Below, in pieces: positions 1 to 9,461 of a DNA stretch of 41,660 bases. The DNA lies in NCBI GenBank assembly GCA_017415005.1, contig JAFQJK010000114.1:1-41660 (forward strand), given 5' to 3'. The translations under genes were made by a program, and so were the position numbers. The notes under the pieces were generated by a model, which searched no databases, was not told the DNA's origin, and saw only the letters and a list, made by a program, of their open reading frames with translations. The stretch comes from Rikenellaceae bacterium. Lineage in GTDB: Bacteria > Bacteroidota > Bacteroidia > Bacteroidales > Rikenellaceae. Numbering within the stretch: the stretch's first letter is position 1; every line of letters starts with the position of its first letter.

Positions 1-58
1 GGGCCGGCCGAGAGTCCGGCCCGACCGCATCTATCCGGACCCCGTATCTATCCGGACC
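1..58. repeat. Hairpin followed by a two-copy tandem repeat at the window edge
   Basis: Bases 1-7 (GGGCCGG) pair with 16-22 (CCGGCCC) around an 8-nt loop. The 13-mer ATCTATCCGGACC then occurs at 29-41 and again at 46-58, a 17-nt period. No coding sequence is recognisable here. The sequence to the left is outside the window, so it may be the end of a larger repeat or the terminator region of a neighbour. Confidence 0.4.
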
Positions 59-75
59 GGATGCCCCCGAACCAA

Positions 76-108
76 ACGCCCTCCGGACCGTCGGGTCCCG
101 GAGGGCGT
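76..108 (-). terminator. Hairpin downstream of the GH92 gene
   Basis: ACGCCCTCCGG (76-86) pairs perfectly with CCGGAGGGCGT (98-108), giving an 11-bp stem and an 11-nt loop. Read on the minus strand the stem is followed only by TTTGG, a short U-run, so it is a plausible but weak intrinsic terminator about 130 nt after the GH92 stop. Bases 109-237 hold nothing else I can recognise. Confidence 0.5.
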
Positions 109-237
109 GCTTTAAATTCGGTCCGCCAAGTCCATGCCCGGCTCAACAACTCGGGGTCTCCTCTCGCCTGCAATCCCGACGCGAAACTCATCGGGCAAAT
201 GCAGCAACAGAAACGGCATCGGCGTAATATAAACGAT

Positions 238-2523
238 TTATTCGGTATCCGCAACGAGCGACACCGAGTAGGGGCGATCCTGTACCCGCGTACCGCGCCC
301 AGTATTGGGACGCACGGACATCTGCAGGCACAGCTCACCACCAGCGACGATCTCGTCGTAGGTAAGATAGGTACGGGAGAGTGGTTCGCCGTTGAGCGTC
401 GCCCCGTCGATGTAAACCGCCTCACGCGAATTACCCTCGGCTTTGATGACAAACTTGCGTCCATCCTCCATCGTCACCGTCGCCCGGCGAAAGAGCGGAC
501 TCCCCATCACATACTGGTCCGTACCCGGACAAACACTGTATAAACCCAACGCCGACAGGACGTACCACGACGAGGTTTGGCCCTGGTCCTCATCGCCCGG
601 GTAACCGTCCTCCGACCAACTGTAAAGACGTGTCATCACCTCGCGCGCCCGTTGCTGCGCCTTCCACGGCCGACCCGCGTGGTTATAGAGGTAGACCATG
701 TGCTGGATGGGCTGATTGCCGTGTGCATACTGCCCCATGTCGGCCATCTTCATCTCGGCCATCTCATGGATGACCGAACCGTAAGTACCCACCTTAAAGT
801 CACTCGAGATCGTAAAAACACTGTCCATCTTCGCAGCGAATGCCTCGTCACCGCCCAAGAGCGCGGAGAGCCCCGCCGGGTCATGGAAAACCGACCAGAG
901 ATAGTGCCAGGCACACCCCTCGGTAAAAGGACCGCCCCACTCCGTCGGATCGAAAGGTTCGACCCAACTGCCGTTGCGGAGACGACCGCGCATGAAGCCC
1001 CTCGCAGGATCGAAAACGTTACGATAATTATACATCTGGCGGCCGAAGATCGTCCGGTAGTAATCGTTGCCCGTCCGGCGTGCCAACTCGTAGGCACACC
1101 AGTCGTCGTAAGCGTATTCGAGGGTCTTAGCCGTCGCCTCGCGCATATCGGGGTAAGGAATATAACCCAACGTGAAGTACTCCTTCCATCCCTTGCGGCC
1201 GCTCGCCGGACCGGACGGGCCGTCTTCGGTCGCCTCCTCGTAGTAGGCGGCCAACGCCTCGGCGGGATCGAACGTACGGATGCCTTTGGCCCACGCGTCG
1301 GCGAAGAGCGAAATGGCATGGTTGCCAATCATGCTGCCCGCCTCATTGGGGAACGACCACGAAGGTAGCCAACCGTACTCCCGCTTGCAGGCGAGCATCG
1401 CCTGCATATAGCGCCCCTGCATCGTGGGATGGAGAATGCACGAAAGCGGGAACTGAGCTCGGAACGTATCCCAAAAACCCGTATCGGTATAGTAGTAGCC
1501 CGTATGAATCTCGTTGTCGTTGGGGCTGCGGTAATAAGGATTGCCCGCAGCGTCAAGCTCATAGTACTTGCGCGAGAAAATGCTCGCGCGAAAGAAGCAG
1601 GAATAGAACGTGGCAATGAGCTCCTCGTCGTCATCCTCAACAAGAATGCGTGAAAGGTGATCGTTCCAAATCTTCCGGGCAGCATCGCGCGTCTGCTCGA
1701 AATGCTTGTGGAAGCCCAACTCGCTTGCGAGATTCTGCTCGGCCTGCGCCGCAGAGATATAGGAGGATGCGGTCTTCACCGAGACGGTCGCCCCGGGAGC
1801 GAACTCGACATAGGCACCCTTGCCCTTACCATCATCAGCCAGTCGGCCGGCTACCGTAGCGCCAGACGTATTGTCCCACGTACCGAAAGCGCGGATCGGG
1901 GCATCGAACTCAACGACAAACCAGCATTTGGATCCAAGACGGCGGGCGATGTCTCCGTTAGACACGTAACCCGTGATGCGTCGTCCTGAAGGATCGATCG
2001 CGACACCCGACATCCCCGTGTAACCATCGAGCACGACATAGGCCCGCTCGCCTTTCGGGAAACGGAACCGCAGGTGAGCGCCTCGCTCGACGGGGGCCAC
2101 CTCGGCGCGAATACCGTTATCGAAGTCTACAGAATAGAGGTATGGCCGCCCAGTCTCTGCCTTATGGCTGAATTTCGCAGCACGTCCGTATTGGTCGACA
2201 CGCAGCTCGCCTGCAACGGGCATCAGCGAATAGACGTAATAGTCGTTGGTCCATGAACTGCACTGATGAGCCTGCTGGAAGCCTCGAATCGAATCGCACG
2301 CATACTGGTATTTCCAACCGCTGCCATTTTCGCCCGTCTGGGCCGACCAGGTATGCATCGCAAAAGGAAGTGCGACGGTCGGATAGGTGTTGCCTCGCGT
2401 GAGCGTGAAGTCAGAATTGGTCCCCTGTAACGTATTGACATAATCAACCGGATCACGCTGCAACGCGTTACCCGGACCGGCAATACCAAAGAGACAGAAA
2501 AAGGCAAATAAGAAGCGAATCAT
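238..2523 (-). CDS. Secreted GH92 alpha-mannosidase
   Basis: This is a glycoside hydrolase family 92 exo-alpha-mannosidase, a Ca2+-dependent inverting family that in gut Bacteroidota trims alpha-linked mannose from N-glycans and mannans. The 761-residue length suits the family. Residues 1 to about 20 are a hydrophobic signal peptide (MIRFLFAFFCLFGIAGPGNA). Family signatures follow: EGCAWHY near residue 535, whose Glu is the likely general acid; HGNQP; and GDEDQGQTSSWYV from residue 643, whose Asp644 and Asp646 sit where the family has its base residues. I start at the ATG at 2523, because the only upstream alternative is a TTG at 2532. The linkage preference (1,2, 1,3, 1,4 or 1,6) cannot be read from sequence. 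It stands alone, divergent from cysK, with no SusC/D partner in view. A GH38 mannosidase lies 7 kb away. The family call is firm; the substrate is inferred. Confidence 0.95.
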   Translation of the reverse strand: MIRFLFAFFCLFGIAGPGNALQRDPVDYVNTLQGTNSDFTLTRGNTYPTVALPFAMHTWSAQTGENGSGWKYQYACDSIRGFQQAHQCSSWTNDYYVYSLMPVAGELRVDQYGRAAKFSHKAETGRPYLYSVDFDNGIRAEVAPVERGAHLRFRFPKGERAYVVLDGYTGMSGVAIDPSGRRITGYVSNGDIARRLGSKCWFVVEFDAPIRAFGTWDNTSGATVAGRLADDGKGKGAYVEFAPGATVSVKTASSYISAAQAEQNLASELGFHKHFEQTRDAARKIWNDHLSRILVEDDDEELIATFYSCFFRASIFSRKYYELDAAGNPYYRSPNDNEIHTGYYYTDTGFWDTFRAQFPLSCILHPTMQGRYMQAMLACKREYGWLPSWSFPNEAGSMIGNHAISLFADAWAKGIRTFDPAEALAAYYEEATEDGPSGPASGRKGWKEYFTLGYIPYPDMREATAKTLEYAYDDWCAYELARRTGNDYYRTIFGRQMYNYRNVFDPARGFMRGRLRNGSWVEPFDPTEWGGPFTEGCAWHYLWSVFHDPAGLSALLGGDEAFAAKMDSVFTISSDFKVGTYGSVIHEMAEMKMADMGQYAHGNQPIQHMVYLYNHAGRPWKAQQRAREVMTRLYSWSEDGYPGDEDQGQTSSWYVLSALGLYSVCPGTDQYVMGSPLFRRATVTMEDGRKFVIKAEGNSREAVYIDGATLNGEPLSRTYLTYDEIVAGGELCLQMSVRPNTGRGTRVQDRPYSVSLVADTE

Positions 2524-2594
2524 AAGTTGCAAATTTTAGTTGTGAATTAGCTATAAATATACAAAAATTACGTCCGTCCCGCTTCATTTTGCGT

Positions 2595-2602
2595 TATCTT
2601 TG
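2595..2602 (+). promoter_or_regulatory. Candidate Bacteroidota -7 box for cysK
   Basis: TATCTTTG fits the Bacteroidota -7 consensus TAnnTTTG and is followed by C. I see no convincing TTTG at the -33 spacing. Start of transcription near 2609 would give a leader of about 115 nt before cysK. Confidence 0.5.
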
Positions 2603-2723
2603 CTCAACAGGCGAGAGCGCCGGGCCATCCTGCCGCAAACGGGTTTTCGCCCGGTCCCACGCATTTGCCCGGGTATGGCACCGAATGTGCTGATGATCCG
2701 GAGAACCCTAAACAGACGACACC
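2603..2723 (+). other. Structured 5' leader of cysK
   Basis: The leader is GC-rich and contains CCGGGC at 2620-2625, which could pair with GCCCGG at 2649-2654 or with the second GCCCGG at 2667-2672. The two pairings exclude each other. I recognise no known riboswitch; the SAM-II pseudoknot signature is absent. It could be a simple structured UTR or a regulatory switch. Confidence 0.3.
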
Positions 2724-3674
<951 letters not shown>

Positions 3675-3801
3675 TCGGGCAGCCAGGGACGCCGCCCGTA
3701 CCAGAAACGCCCGCCCCAGTGCCGCCCGCAAGACCGCGCCCGGCTTCCCATGACCCGCGCTCCTACCTCGAAGTACCCGCACTTCTCAACACAACACGCC
3801 C

Positions 3802-5202
3802 ATGACAGCTCCGCCAACCGCCTCTCCACCTACGACCGACACGATTGACAGTCAGCGCGATAAGCTACGCGCCCATTTCGCCGCCGGCGCCACCCGCAAC
3901 ATCGGCGACCGCCTCGATGCGCTCAAACGCTTACGGTCAGCGATCAGGGCGCACGAGCAGGAGCTATGCGACGCCCTCCATGCCGACCTGCACAAAGCAC
4001 CGCAGGAGAGCTACATGACCGAGATCGCCATTGTCCTCAACGAGATCAACCTACACATCCGCAAGCTCCGACGGTGGGCCCGTCCCCGCCGCGTCGGCAC
4101 ACCGCTTTTCATGTTCGGGTCTTCGAGCCGCATCGTTCCCCAGCCTCTGGGCGTGGCCCTGGTCATCGCCCCGTGGAACTACCCGTTCCAACTGCTGGTC
4201 AACCCGCTCGTAGGCGCCATTTCAGCAGGCAATTGCGCGATGCTCAAGCCATCGCCCTATGTCCCGGCCGTCAACTCCGTGATCCGGCAGATCGTTGCCG
4301 AAGCCTTCGATCCGGCACACGTCGCCATGGCCGAGGGTGGCCGTGAGGTCAACACCGCCCTCCTTGCCCGACAATGGGACTATATCTTCTTCACAGGCAG
4401 TCCCGCGCTGGGCCATGTCGTGATGCAGGCCGCAGCCCGGTTCCTGACCCCGCTGACACTCGAGCTCGGAGGCAAAAGCCCCTGCATCGTCGATCGCGGG
4501 GCCGATCTCGACATTGCGGCCCGGCGCATCGCGTGGGGCAAGCTGATCAATGCAGGACAGACATGCGTTGCCCCCGACTATCTGCTCGTACAAAGCGAGT
4601 TGAGGCAACCGCTGATCAGCCGGATCGCGCATTATATCCAGAGATCCTACGGCAGGGATGCACGGCAGAGCCCGGACTATCCGCGCATGGTCAATACGGA
4701 AGCGCTGGAACGCGTCGCAGGCCTGATCGCCCGACAGGGCACTGTCGCCTACGGCGGCGAAGTAGACCCGGCCGACCGTTACATCGAACCGACGATCATC
4801 GAGGGGGTACGGCCCGACGACCCGATCATGCAACAGGAGATCTTCGGCCCGGTACTTCCCGTCATCACCTACGACACGCTGGATGAGGCACTCGCCCTCA
4901 TCAATGCCGGCGAGAAGCCTCTTGCCCTTTACTATTTCGGTCCCCGGCTGTCCGCGCGACAGGCCATCGCCCGGACAGCCTCCGGAGGCGCCTGCATCAA
5001 CGACGTAGTGATGCACCTGGCCAACGACCGCCTGCCATTCGGCGGCGTGGGCCACAGCGGCATGGGCAAATACCACGGGCGGTATAGCTTCGAGACGTTC
5101 AGCAACCTGCGCGCCGTCGTACGGGCCTCGACCCGGATCGATTTCCCGGTCAGATACGCCCCATACGGCAAACTTTCGATCCTGAAAAAACTGATCAAAT
5201 AA
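3802..5202 (+). CDS. Aldehyde dehydrogenase, class-3-like
   Basis: NAD(P)+-dependent aldehyde dehydrogenase oxidising an aldehyde to its acid; the physiological aldehyde is unknown. The 466-residue length and the motifs match the short class-3 (ALDH3/YwdH-like) branch. PWNYP is at 124-128 with the catalytic Asn126, ELGGKSP has the general base Glu221, and GQTCVAPDY carries the catalytic Cys255. The C-terminal NDVVMHL and LPFGGVGHSGMGKYHG stretch is also typical. The protein has no signal peptide, but the basic C-terminus (SILKKLIK) resembles the tails that class-3 enzymes use for membrane contact. The stop is 6 nt before the next gene, so the two are almost certainly co-transcribed, which hints at lipid-derived aldehydes as substrates. 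That substrate is inference. Confidence 0.9.
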   Translation: MTAPPTASPPTTDTIDSQRDKLRAHFAAGATRNIGDRLDALKRLRSAIRAHEQELCDALHADLHKAPQESYMTEIAIVLNEINLHIRKLRRWARPRRVGTPLFMFGSSSRIVPQPLGVALVIAPWNYPFQLLVNPLVGAISAGNCAMLKPSPYVPAVNSVIRQIVAEAFDPAHVAMAEGGREVNTALLARQWDYIFFTGSPALGHVVMQAAARFLTPLTLELGGKSPCIVDRGADLDIAARRIAWGKLINAGQTCVAPDYLLVQSELRQPLISRIAHYIQRSYGRDARQSPDYPRMVNTEALERVAGLIARQGTVAYGGEVDPADRYIEPTIIEGVRPDDPIMQQEIFGPVLPVITYDTLDEALALINAGEKPLALYYFGPRLSARQAIARTASGGACINDVVMHLANDRLPFGGVGHSGMGKYHGRYSFETFSNLRAVVRASTRIDFPVRYAPYGKLSILKKLIK

Positions 5203-5208
5203 CCCACC

Positions 5209-5988
5209 ATGAAACTACTGACTACCATGATCCTGGCCGCTGCGGCATTCTGCGCAATCCCGGCGAGCCATGCCTCGCAACCCGCGACACGGGTGATCGC
5301 CCACCGCGGTTACTGGAAAGCCGAAGGCGCAGCACAAAACTCGATCAGGGCCCTGCAAAATGCCATCCGCATCGGGGCCTACGGCTCGGAATTCGACGTC
5401 CTCGTCACGGCCGACGGCGTGCCCGTGATCCACCATGACGACCGCATCGGCGAACGCCGGATCGAGGATACGCCCTACAGGGAGTTGCGCAGCCACCGGC
5501 TGTCCAACGGAGAGAAACTACCGACCCTGAGGCAATACCTCAAGACCGGAGCCGGGCAGCGGGACACGCGGCTGATCCTCGAAATGAAGGCCCACAGCAC
5601 CCCCGAAAAAGAGCGCCAGGCAGCCCGGATCATCCTCGACGAGGTACGCCGCTCACCGGCGGCCCCGTCGGTCGATTACATTACGTTCAGCAAGGTGATG
5701 GCCGACGAGATCGTCCGCCTCGATCCGGCTGCGCGCGTTTACTACCTCAACGGCGATCTGTCGCCGGCAGCGGTCAAGGCGGCCGGCTATGCCGGACTCG
5801 ATTACCACCACGGCATCATGCGGCAACACGAGACCTGGTTCAATGAAGCGCACGCACTGGGACTCGAGGTGAACGTATGGACCGTCAACGACGAGCCGAC
5901 CATGCGATGGCTCATCGACCATGGCGCCGACTACATCACCACCGACGAGCCCGAGCTGCTGCAATCCCTGCTCAACGTCCCCGAATAA
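5209..5988 (+). CDS. Secreted glycerophosphodiester phosphodiesterase family protein
   Basis: GDPD-family TIM barrel that hydrolyses glycerophosphodiesters (deacylated phospholipids) to glycerol-3-phosphate and an alcohol. Residues 1-23 are a signal peptide ending ASHAS, so it acts in the periplasm or is exported. The active-site pattern is intact: AHRG with His32, the metal ligands Glu61 and Asp63 in SEFDV, HHDDR with His75/76, LEMKAH in the barrel, and the terminal NVWTVND ... ADYITTDEP. In place of the usual PENT after the HRG motif it has AQNS, a variant common in Bacteroidota homologues. It begins 6 nt after the aldehyde dehydrogenase stop. Its size (259 aa) is that of a single-domain GlpQ/UgpQ-like protein. 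Confidence 0.92.
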   Translation: MKLLTTMILAAAAFCAIPASHASQPATRVIAHRGYWKAEGAAQNSIRALQNAIRIGAYGSEFDVLVTADGVPVIHHDDRIGERRIEDTPYRELRSHRLSNGEKLPTLRQYLKTGAGQRDTRLILEMKAHSTPEKERQAARIILDEVRRSPAAPSVDYITFSKVMADEIVRLDPAARVYYLNGDLSPAAVKAAGYAGLDYHHGIMRQHETWFNEAHALGLEVNVWTVNDEPTMRWLIDHGADYITTDEPELLQSLLNVPE

Positions 5989-6468
5989 TCTCTCATGTCC
6001 CGACGACACCGGACCTTTCACAATACGTCACGGCGCTTTTCAGGGCAGCGGGTACATGGCAGGACCATAAACGATTCGCGGATCGAAACCCGACCCGCGT
6101 ACAGGAGACCGGGAGCAGCCACACGGCGCAATTGCCATACCCGGCAAGTGCGCTTATGCCTATCAGCTCCCTGTAACCGCAACACATAGGAAGGCACAGC
6201 ACTAAAACCTTATATGTTCTCCCAATGGATCGGTTTGGGCCATCAATCGTTATTTATTACGATTCGAAGGGAAGTTTTACAAGACTACGCGACTGAAGAC
6301 GCAATTACCATTTGAACATCCGATCCGTATTCGGCAATGCAATAAACAGAATCCCAACAAATAGACCGCCTCTCCACGTTCCAATCCATATACAATATCG
6401 GATCAGACGTCACAACCGGTTGCACAGCTCAACGAGCTCCCGTTGCCCCGCAGCCCCCGTTCAGGGTA
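5989..6468. other. Gene-free spacer, lower GC than its surroundings
   Basis: No coding sequence is supported. Short open frames here have no recognisable motif or plausible codon use. From about 6190 to 6420 the sequence is visibly more AT-rich than the rest of the window, which would fit a decayed gene or an old insertion, but nothing identifies it. Confidence 0.4.
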
Positions 6469-6502
6469 TAAAAAACCGGCCCCCGTCAGCGGAGGGGCCG
6501 GT
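6467..6502 (-). terminator. Intrinsic terminator of the GH43 gene
   Basis: ACCGGCCCC (6475-6483) pairs with GGGGCCGGT (6494-6502), a 9-bp stem with a 10-nt loop. Read on the minus strand it is followed at once by TTTTTTATA. It lies 30 nt after the GH43 stop codon. Confidence 0.85.
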
Positions 6503-6531
6503 AAGCGTCTGCCTCGTGCAACTATGCGGCA

Positions 6532-7488
6532 CTATTCTTTTATATAGGGAACCATATAGTCGGGATCGATCACCATCACCTCTTTACCATCCCGGTTCTC
6601 AAAGCGGACCGTGCTGATATACATTGCGCGGGGGTGAATACGCTCCTTGTCGGCATGGGCATGGAACACGATGCGCAGACCACCTTCCTTATCGGTGAAC
6701 GTCGCGCTGTGTCCGACACCCTGCAGACCGCCCGGATACTGCAAGATCGGGTTCCCTTCATACTTGGTCCACGGTCCGACAGGGCTGGATGCCGTGGCAA
6801 AGCCCAGGCCATACGCCGGACTCTCATAGCTGTTGGCCGAATAAGTCATATAGTAGGTCCCGTCCTTCTCGATCACGAACGGCCCCTCGTTCACGCTGGG
6901 CCATACCTTCTCCCAATCCTGCGACATCCCGATACAACGCCGTACGGTACCCGGCCTGATCGTCTGCAGGTCTTTCTTCAGCTCCGCGACAAAAATGGTC
7001 AGCCCGCTATCGAGAAAGCGGTCGAAAAACAGGTAGGCCTTACCGTCCTTATCGATAAACAGCGAATTGTCGATCGCTTTCTCGCCGGGCAGCATCGGCT
7101 CTTTCCTGGTCTGGCGGAACGGTCCCAGCGGCGAATCGGCCACAGCCACACAGATGTGCTCGTCTGCCGAATAATACATATAAAACTTGCCATCGATATG
7201 ATAGACCTCGGGAGCCCAGAACCAGCGGTCGCCCCACACATCGTCCTTATGCAGCACCAGGCCGTCGGCCGCCAGCCCCTGTCCGGGGGTCCAGGTCTTC
7301 AGGTCATCGGATACCAGCACCCCGAAGCCGCTGTCGGAATGAGTCCCATACGCATAGTAGGTCCCATCGTAAAGCATAATGAACGGATCGCCGAAGGTGA
7401 TCTTCCGGCCCTGGTCCGGCGCGCCTTGCGCGCTTAGTTGGCTACACCACGCCATGCACAGGCAGGCGAGGATAAGAAGCTTTTTCAT
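6532..7488 (-). CDS. Secreted GH43 family glycosidase
   Basis: Five-bladed beta-propeller glycoside hydrolase of family 43, whose usual activities are beta-xylosidase, alpha-L-arabinofuranosidase or arabinanase. The 318-residue protein has a signal peptide (residues 1-20, ending QLSAQ). The three acidic residues of the family are visible: Asp34 in GDPFIMLYDG (base), Asp140 in AIDNSLFID (pKa modulator), and Glu201 in VNEGPFV (acid). WAPEVYHIDGKFYMYYS is the typical blade-II sequence. It is a catalytic domain alone, with no carbohydrate-binding module. Substrate specificity cannot be read from sequence. It is monocistronic, with a terminator downstream. The AT-rich region upstream probably holds its promoter, but I find no clean TAnnTTTG there. 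Confidence 0.9.
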   Translation of the reverse strand: MKKLLILACLCMAWCSQLSAQGAPDQGRKITFGDPFIMLYDGTYYAYGTHSDSGFGVLVSDDLKTWTPGQGLAADGLVLHKDDVWGDRWFWAPEVYHIDGKFYMYYSADEHICVAVADSPLGPFRQTRKEPMLPGEKAIDNSLFIDKDGKAYLFFDRFLDSGLTIFVAELKKDLQTIRPGTVRRCIGMSQDWEKVWPSVNEGPFVIEKDGTYYMTYSANSYESPAYGLGFATASSPVGPWTKYEGNPILQYPGGLQGVGHSATFTDKEGGLRIVFHAHADKERIHPRAMYISTVRFENRDGKEVMVIDPDYMVPYIKE

Positions 7489-7843
7489 AAAGTAGGTGGT
7501 TTTGAAGTTAGCGGGAAGCGGTCCTGCCGCATTCCGGAATGCAATTTATTAAATTATTTTAAGAAAACCAACACATATATCCATAATTCGGCAATGATTC
7601 GGAGGGTACCGGCCGAAATGATCTGGCGAACCGGCCGGAAAATCCCCCTCGGACACTACCCGCATGAGCACCTCTTCCACCCTGCGCTACCATCCTGTAC
7701 GCCCTGGCGGACATGGTACAACCGATCGACACCATAGGTATTGCGACGCGTCCGGCCGGTGTTTCCGCCTGTCCGGCCTGCTAAGCGACCTCGCCGTTCA
7801 GCCCCCTCCGGAGGCGGTGAGCTTCCGGCCGCCCGCTCCAACG
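7489..7843. other. Intergenic region upstream of GH43
   Basis: The first 110 nt or so are AT-rich and suit a promoter for the minus-strand GH43 gene. The rest is GC-rich and noncoding as far as I can tell. It probably includes the ruined 3' end of the PII-like fragment that follows. Confidence 0.35.
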
Positions 7844-8038
7844 GATCGACACCTCCCGGACAAAGGCACGCAGGCCCCGTTGCCCGGTCTGCAAGTCGAG
7901 CTCGCGGAACGACGCGAGCAGCGGTTCGACCTTCTCGTCATCGATGACCGTCGATGGTCCACCCCGATCCCCCGACAACGATCCCGGCAGGCGGTCCCCT
8001 GCCCCCGAAGCAGGTGGTCCGGGCCCGACATCACGCAC
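7844..8038 (-). pseudogene. Decayed fragment of a small PII-like protein gene
   Basis: On the minus strand, 7948-7844 translates to DDEKVEPLL ... RELDLQTGQRGLRAFV ... EVSI. From memory this closely resembles the C-terminal half of the roughly 100-residue PII-like (ferredoxin-fold) proteins common in Bacteroidota, which end in VDDxKVxPLLxxLxxLDxxTxxQGLRAFVWNIE. Past EVSI the frame runs on into unrelated residues. Upstream, the parts expected to encode the conserved HxWP region can be traced only in another frame and with gaps (TGGACCATCGAC just before). The N-terminal half is missing, replaced by the hairpin at 8030-8070 and the end of mdh. I read it as a truncated, frameshifted remnant. The family assignment is from memory and moderately uncertain. 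Confidence 0.35.
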
Positions 8039-8070
8039 GATGCCCGCTTTGGGCGGGCATCGTGCGTGAT
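8030..8070. terminator. Perfect 18-bp hairpin after mdh
   Basis: ATCACGCACGATGCCCGC (8030-8047) pairs without mismatch with 8053-8070 around a 5-nt loop (TTTGG). It lies 20 nt after the mdh stop codon and is probably its 3' end. Neither strand has a U-tract after the stem, so it is not a textbook intrinsic terminator. It may instead be an RNA-stability or Rho-boundary hairpin. Confidence 0.6.
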
Positions 8071-8089
8071 AACAACAACCGGCAGCCGG

Positions 8090-9091
8090 TCATTTCAGGT
8101 GCGGATTGAGCCGGGGCCATTCGGCGATGGGAGGCAAGACCCCCATGGCGATCACCTCGTCACGCAGACGCACCAAATGGCCGTAGCTCGCACGCAACGC
8201 GGCGATCTCGTCCGCCGTGCCGTGCGGGACCTTATAGTGCACCCCGTCCTTATCGATCTTCGTTTCCATCGCCATCATGATGTGGTCAAAGCCATCGCGG
8301 GACACATACACCCCCGCGGGCCAGCGGAACGGCGCACCCCCCATGGCCGCGCGGATCATCTCGACCGACAGGTAAGCCGGACTCTGGAACGACGAGCGGC
8401 CTCGCAGCTCGATGATCCGCTTGCCTCCCTGGATCACCCGCTGGCGAACCTCGTCCCAGGCCTCACCGGTCAACGCCGGCGTACCGATCAGGCCGGCGAG
8501 CGGCTTACCCCCGACCTCGGTCGTCGATGCGAAAACGGCCATCTGCTCGCCATGGCCTCCATAAGTGCGGGCGCCCGTTACGCCATCCTGGGCGATCCCG
8601 AAATGACGCGCAAGCTCACGTTGCAGGCGCGTACTGTCGAGCGCTGCCAACGTACTGACCCGAGAGGGCTCCAGCCCCGAGTAGACCAGCGTAATGAGCC
8701 CCGTGATGTCGGCCGGATTGAACACGACCACCACGTGCCTCACATCGGGACAATAGGCGCGGATATCCTTTCCGAACTGCGCCGCGATCTCGGCATTGCC
8801 CTTGAGCAGGTCCTCACGCGTCATGCCGGCTTTGCGGGCCGCGCCGCCCGACGAGACGACGTACCTGGCCCCGCTCAGCGCCTCGGCAATGTCGCTCGTA
8901 TAGGTCAGGCGGAGGCCCTCGAAACCGCTGTGACACATCTCCTCGGCCACGCCCTCGAGGGCCGGGGCATAAGGATCATAAGCACATATGTTGGGCGTAA
9001 GACCCATCATGATCGCCGTTTGGACCATGTTGGAGCCGATCATGCCGGCTGCCCCCACGATGGTCAGCTTGTCGTTTGTCAGAAAGTTCAT
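8090..9091 (-). CDS. mdh: Malate dehydrogenase (lactate/malate dehydrogenase family)
   Basis: NAD-dependent interconversion of malate and oxaloacetate; in anaerobic Bacteroidota it serves the reductive fumarate/succinate branch. The 333-residue protein has the Rossmann motif GAAGMIGS (13-20), the substrate arginines in GGAARKAGMTRED (Arg86, Arg92) and DSTRL (Arg155), and the catalytic pair Asp152-His180 (TYGGHGEQM). It matches the longer, Bacteroidota-specific form that ends in RWPAGVYVSR ... NPHLK, not the 310-residue bacterial type. LDH-like 2-hydroxyacid activity cannot be excluded from sequence, but the Arg86 region favours malate. It is monocistronic, with a promoter-like box just upstream and a strong hairpin downstream. 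Confidence 0.9.
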   Translation of the reverse strand: MNFLTNDKLTIVGAAGMIGSNMVQTAIMMGLTPNICAYDPYAPALEGVAEEMCHSGFEGLRLTYTSDIAEALSGARYVVSSGGAARKAGMTREDLLKGNAEIAAQFGKDIRAYCPDVRHVVVVFNPADITGLITLVYSGLEPSRVSTLAALDSTRLQRELARHFGIAQDGVTGARTYGGHGEQMAVFASTTEVGGKPLAGLIGTPALTGEAWDEVRQRVIQGGKRIIELRGRSSFQSPAYLSVEMIRAAMGGAPFRWPAGVYVSRDGFDHIMMAMETKIDKDGVHYKVPHGTADEIAALRASYGHLVRLRDEVIAMGVLPPIAEWPRLNPHLK

Positions 9092-9118
9092 AGCGTGTCG
9101 TTTTTAATGTTTTCCTTG

Positions 9119-9126
9119 CTAAAGTA
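9119..9126 (-). promoter_or_regulatory. Possible -7 box of mdh
   Basis: Read on the minus strand this is TACTTTAG, one mismatch from TAnnTTTG, 27 nt before the mdh ATG. No good -33 box is at the right spacing, though a TTTTTTG lies further up. Weak candidate. Confidence 0.35.
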
Positions 9127-9400
9127 GGTAATACAACCTATCAATAGTCATGCAAAAAACGCATACGCAATAAACAGAAAGCATAACGGCAGGCATCCCG
9201 AAGGCCGTACAGCGTCGCCGGGCGCCCCCCGGCCCGCCGTACCCGGCGAAAGCGGGTATCGGCCCCGGCTGAGTATGTTACGAACAATCAGAATCTCGCC
9301 CGCCCTCATCTACCTCACACTGATCACGTTGCTCTCCCCGACTTTACCGGAACCGGACAGCTATGCCGCTCTCCTCAGGACTGCTCACCACCCCATTCCG
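9127..9400. other. Intergenic region between mdh and the GH38 gene
   Basis: No convincing gene. A 58-codon plus-strand frame at 9275-9451 with a hydrophobic start runs through the GH38 terminator and is not supported. Nothing else stands out. Confidence 0.4.
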
Positions 9401-9439
9401 CAAAAACAGGCGGGGCCGTGGATCGCTCCACAGCCCCGC
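9401..9439 (-). terminator. Intrinsic terminator of the GH38 gene
   Basis: On the minus strand GCGGGGC-T-GTGGA (9439-9427) folds onto TCCAC-G-GCCCCGC (9422-9410) with a single mismatch, and CCTGTTTTTG follows. It lies 23 nt after the GH38 stop. Confidence 0.75.
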
Positions 9440-9461
9440 ACAGGATATTGACCGGTTCTGC

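Noticed and set aside
2603..2723. SAM-II or other known riboswitch before cysK
   Set aside because: The conserved bases of the known classes that I know are not present; only competing GC stems are.
5995..6202. Small ORFs on both strands after the glycerophosphodiesterase gene
   Set aside because: No coding character, motif or promoter; they lie in the gene-free spacer.
9275..9451. 58-codon plus-strand ORF with a hydrophobic start
   Set aside because: It runs through the GH38 terminator and has no promoter or homology that I can see. Low value without conservation data.
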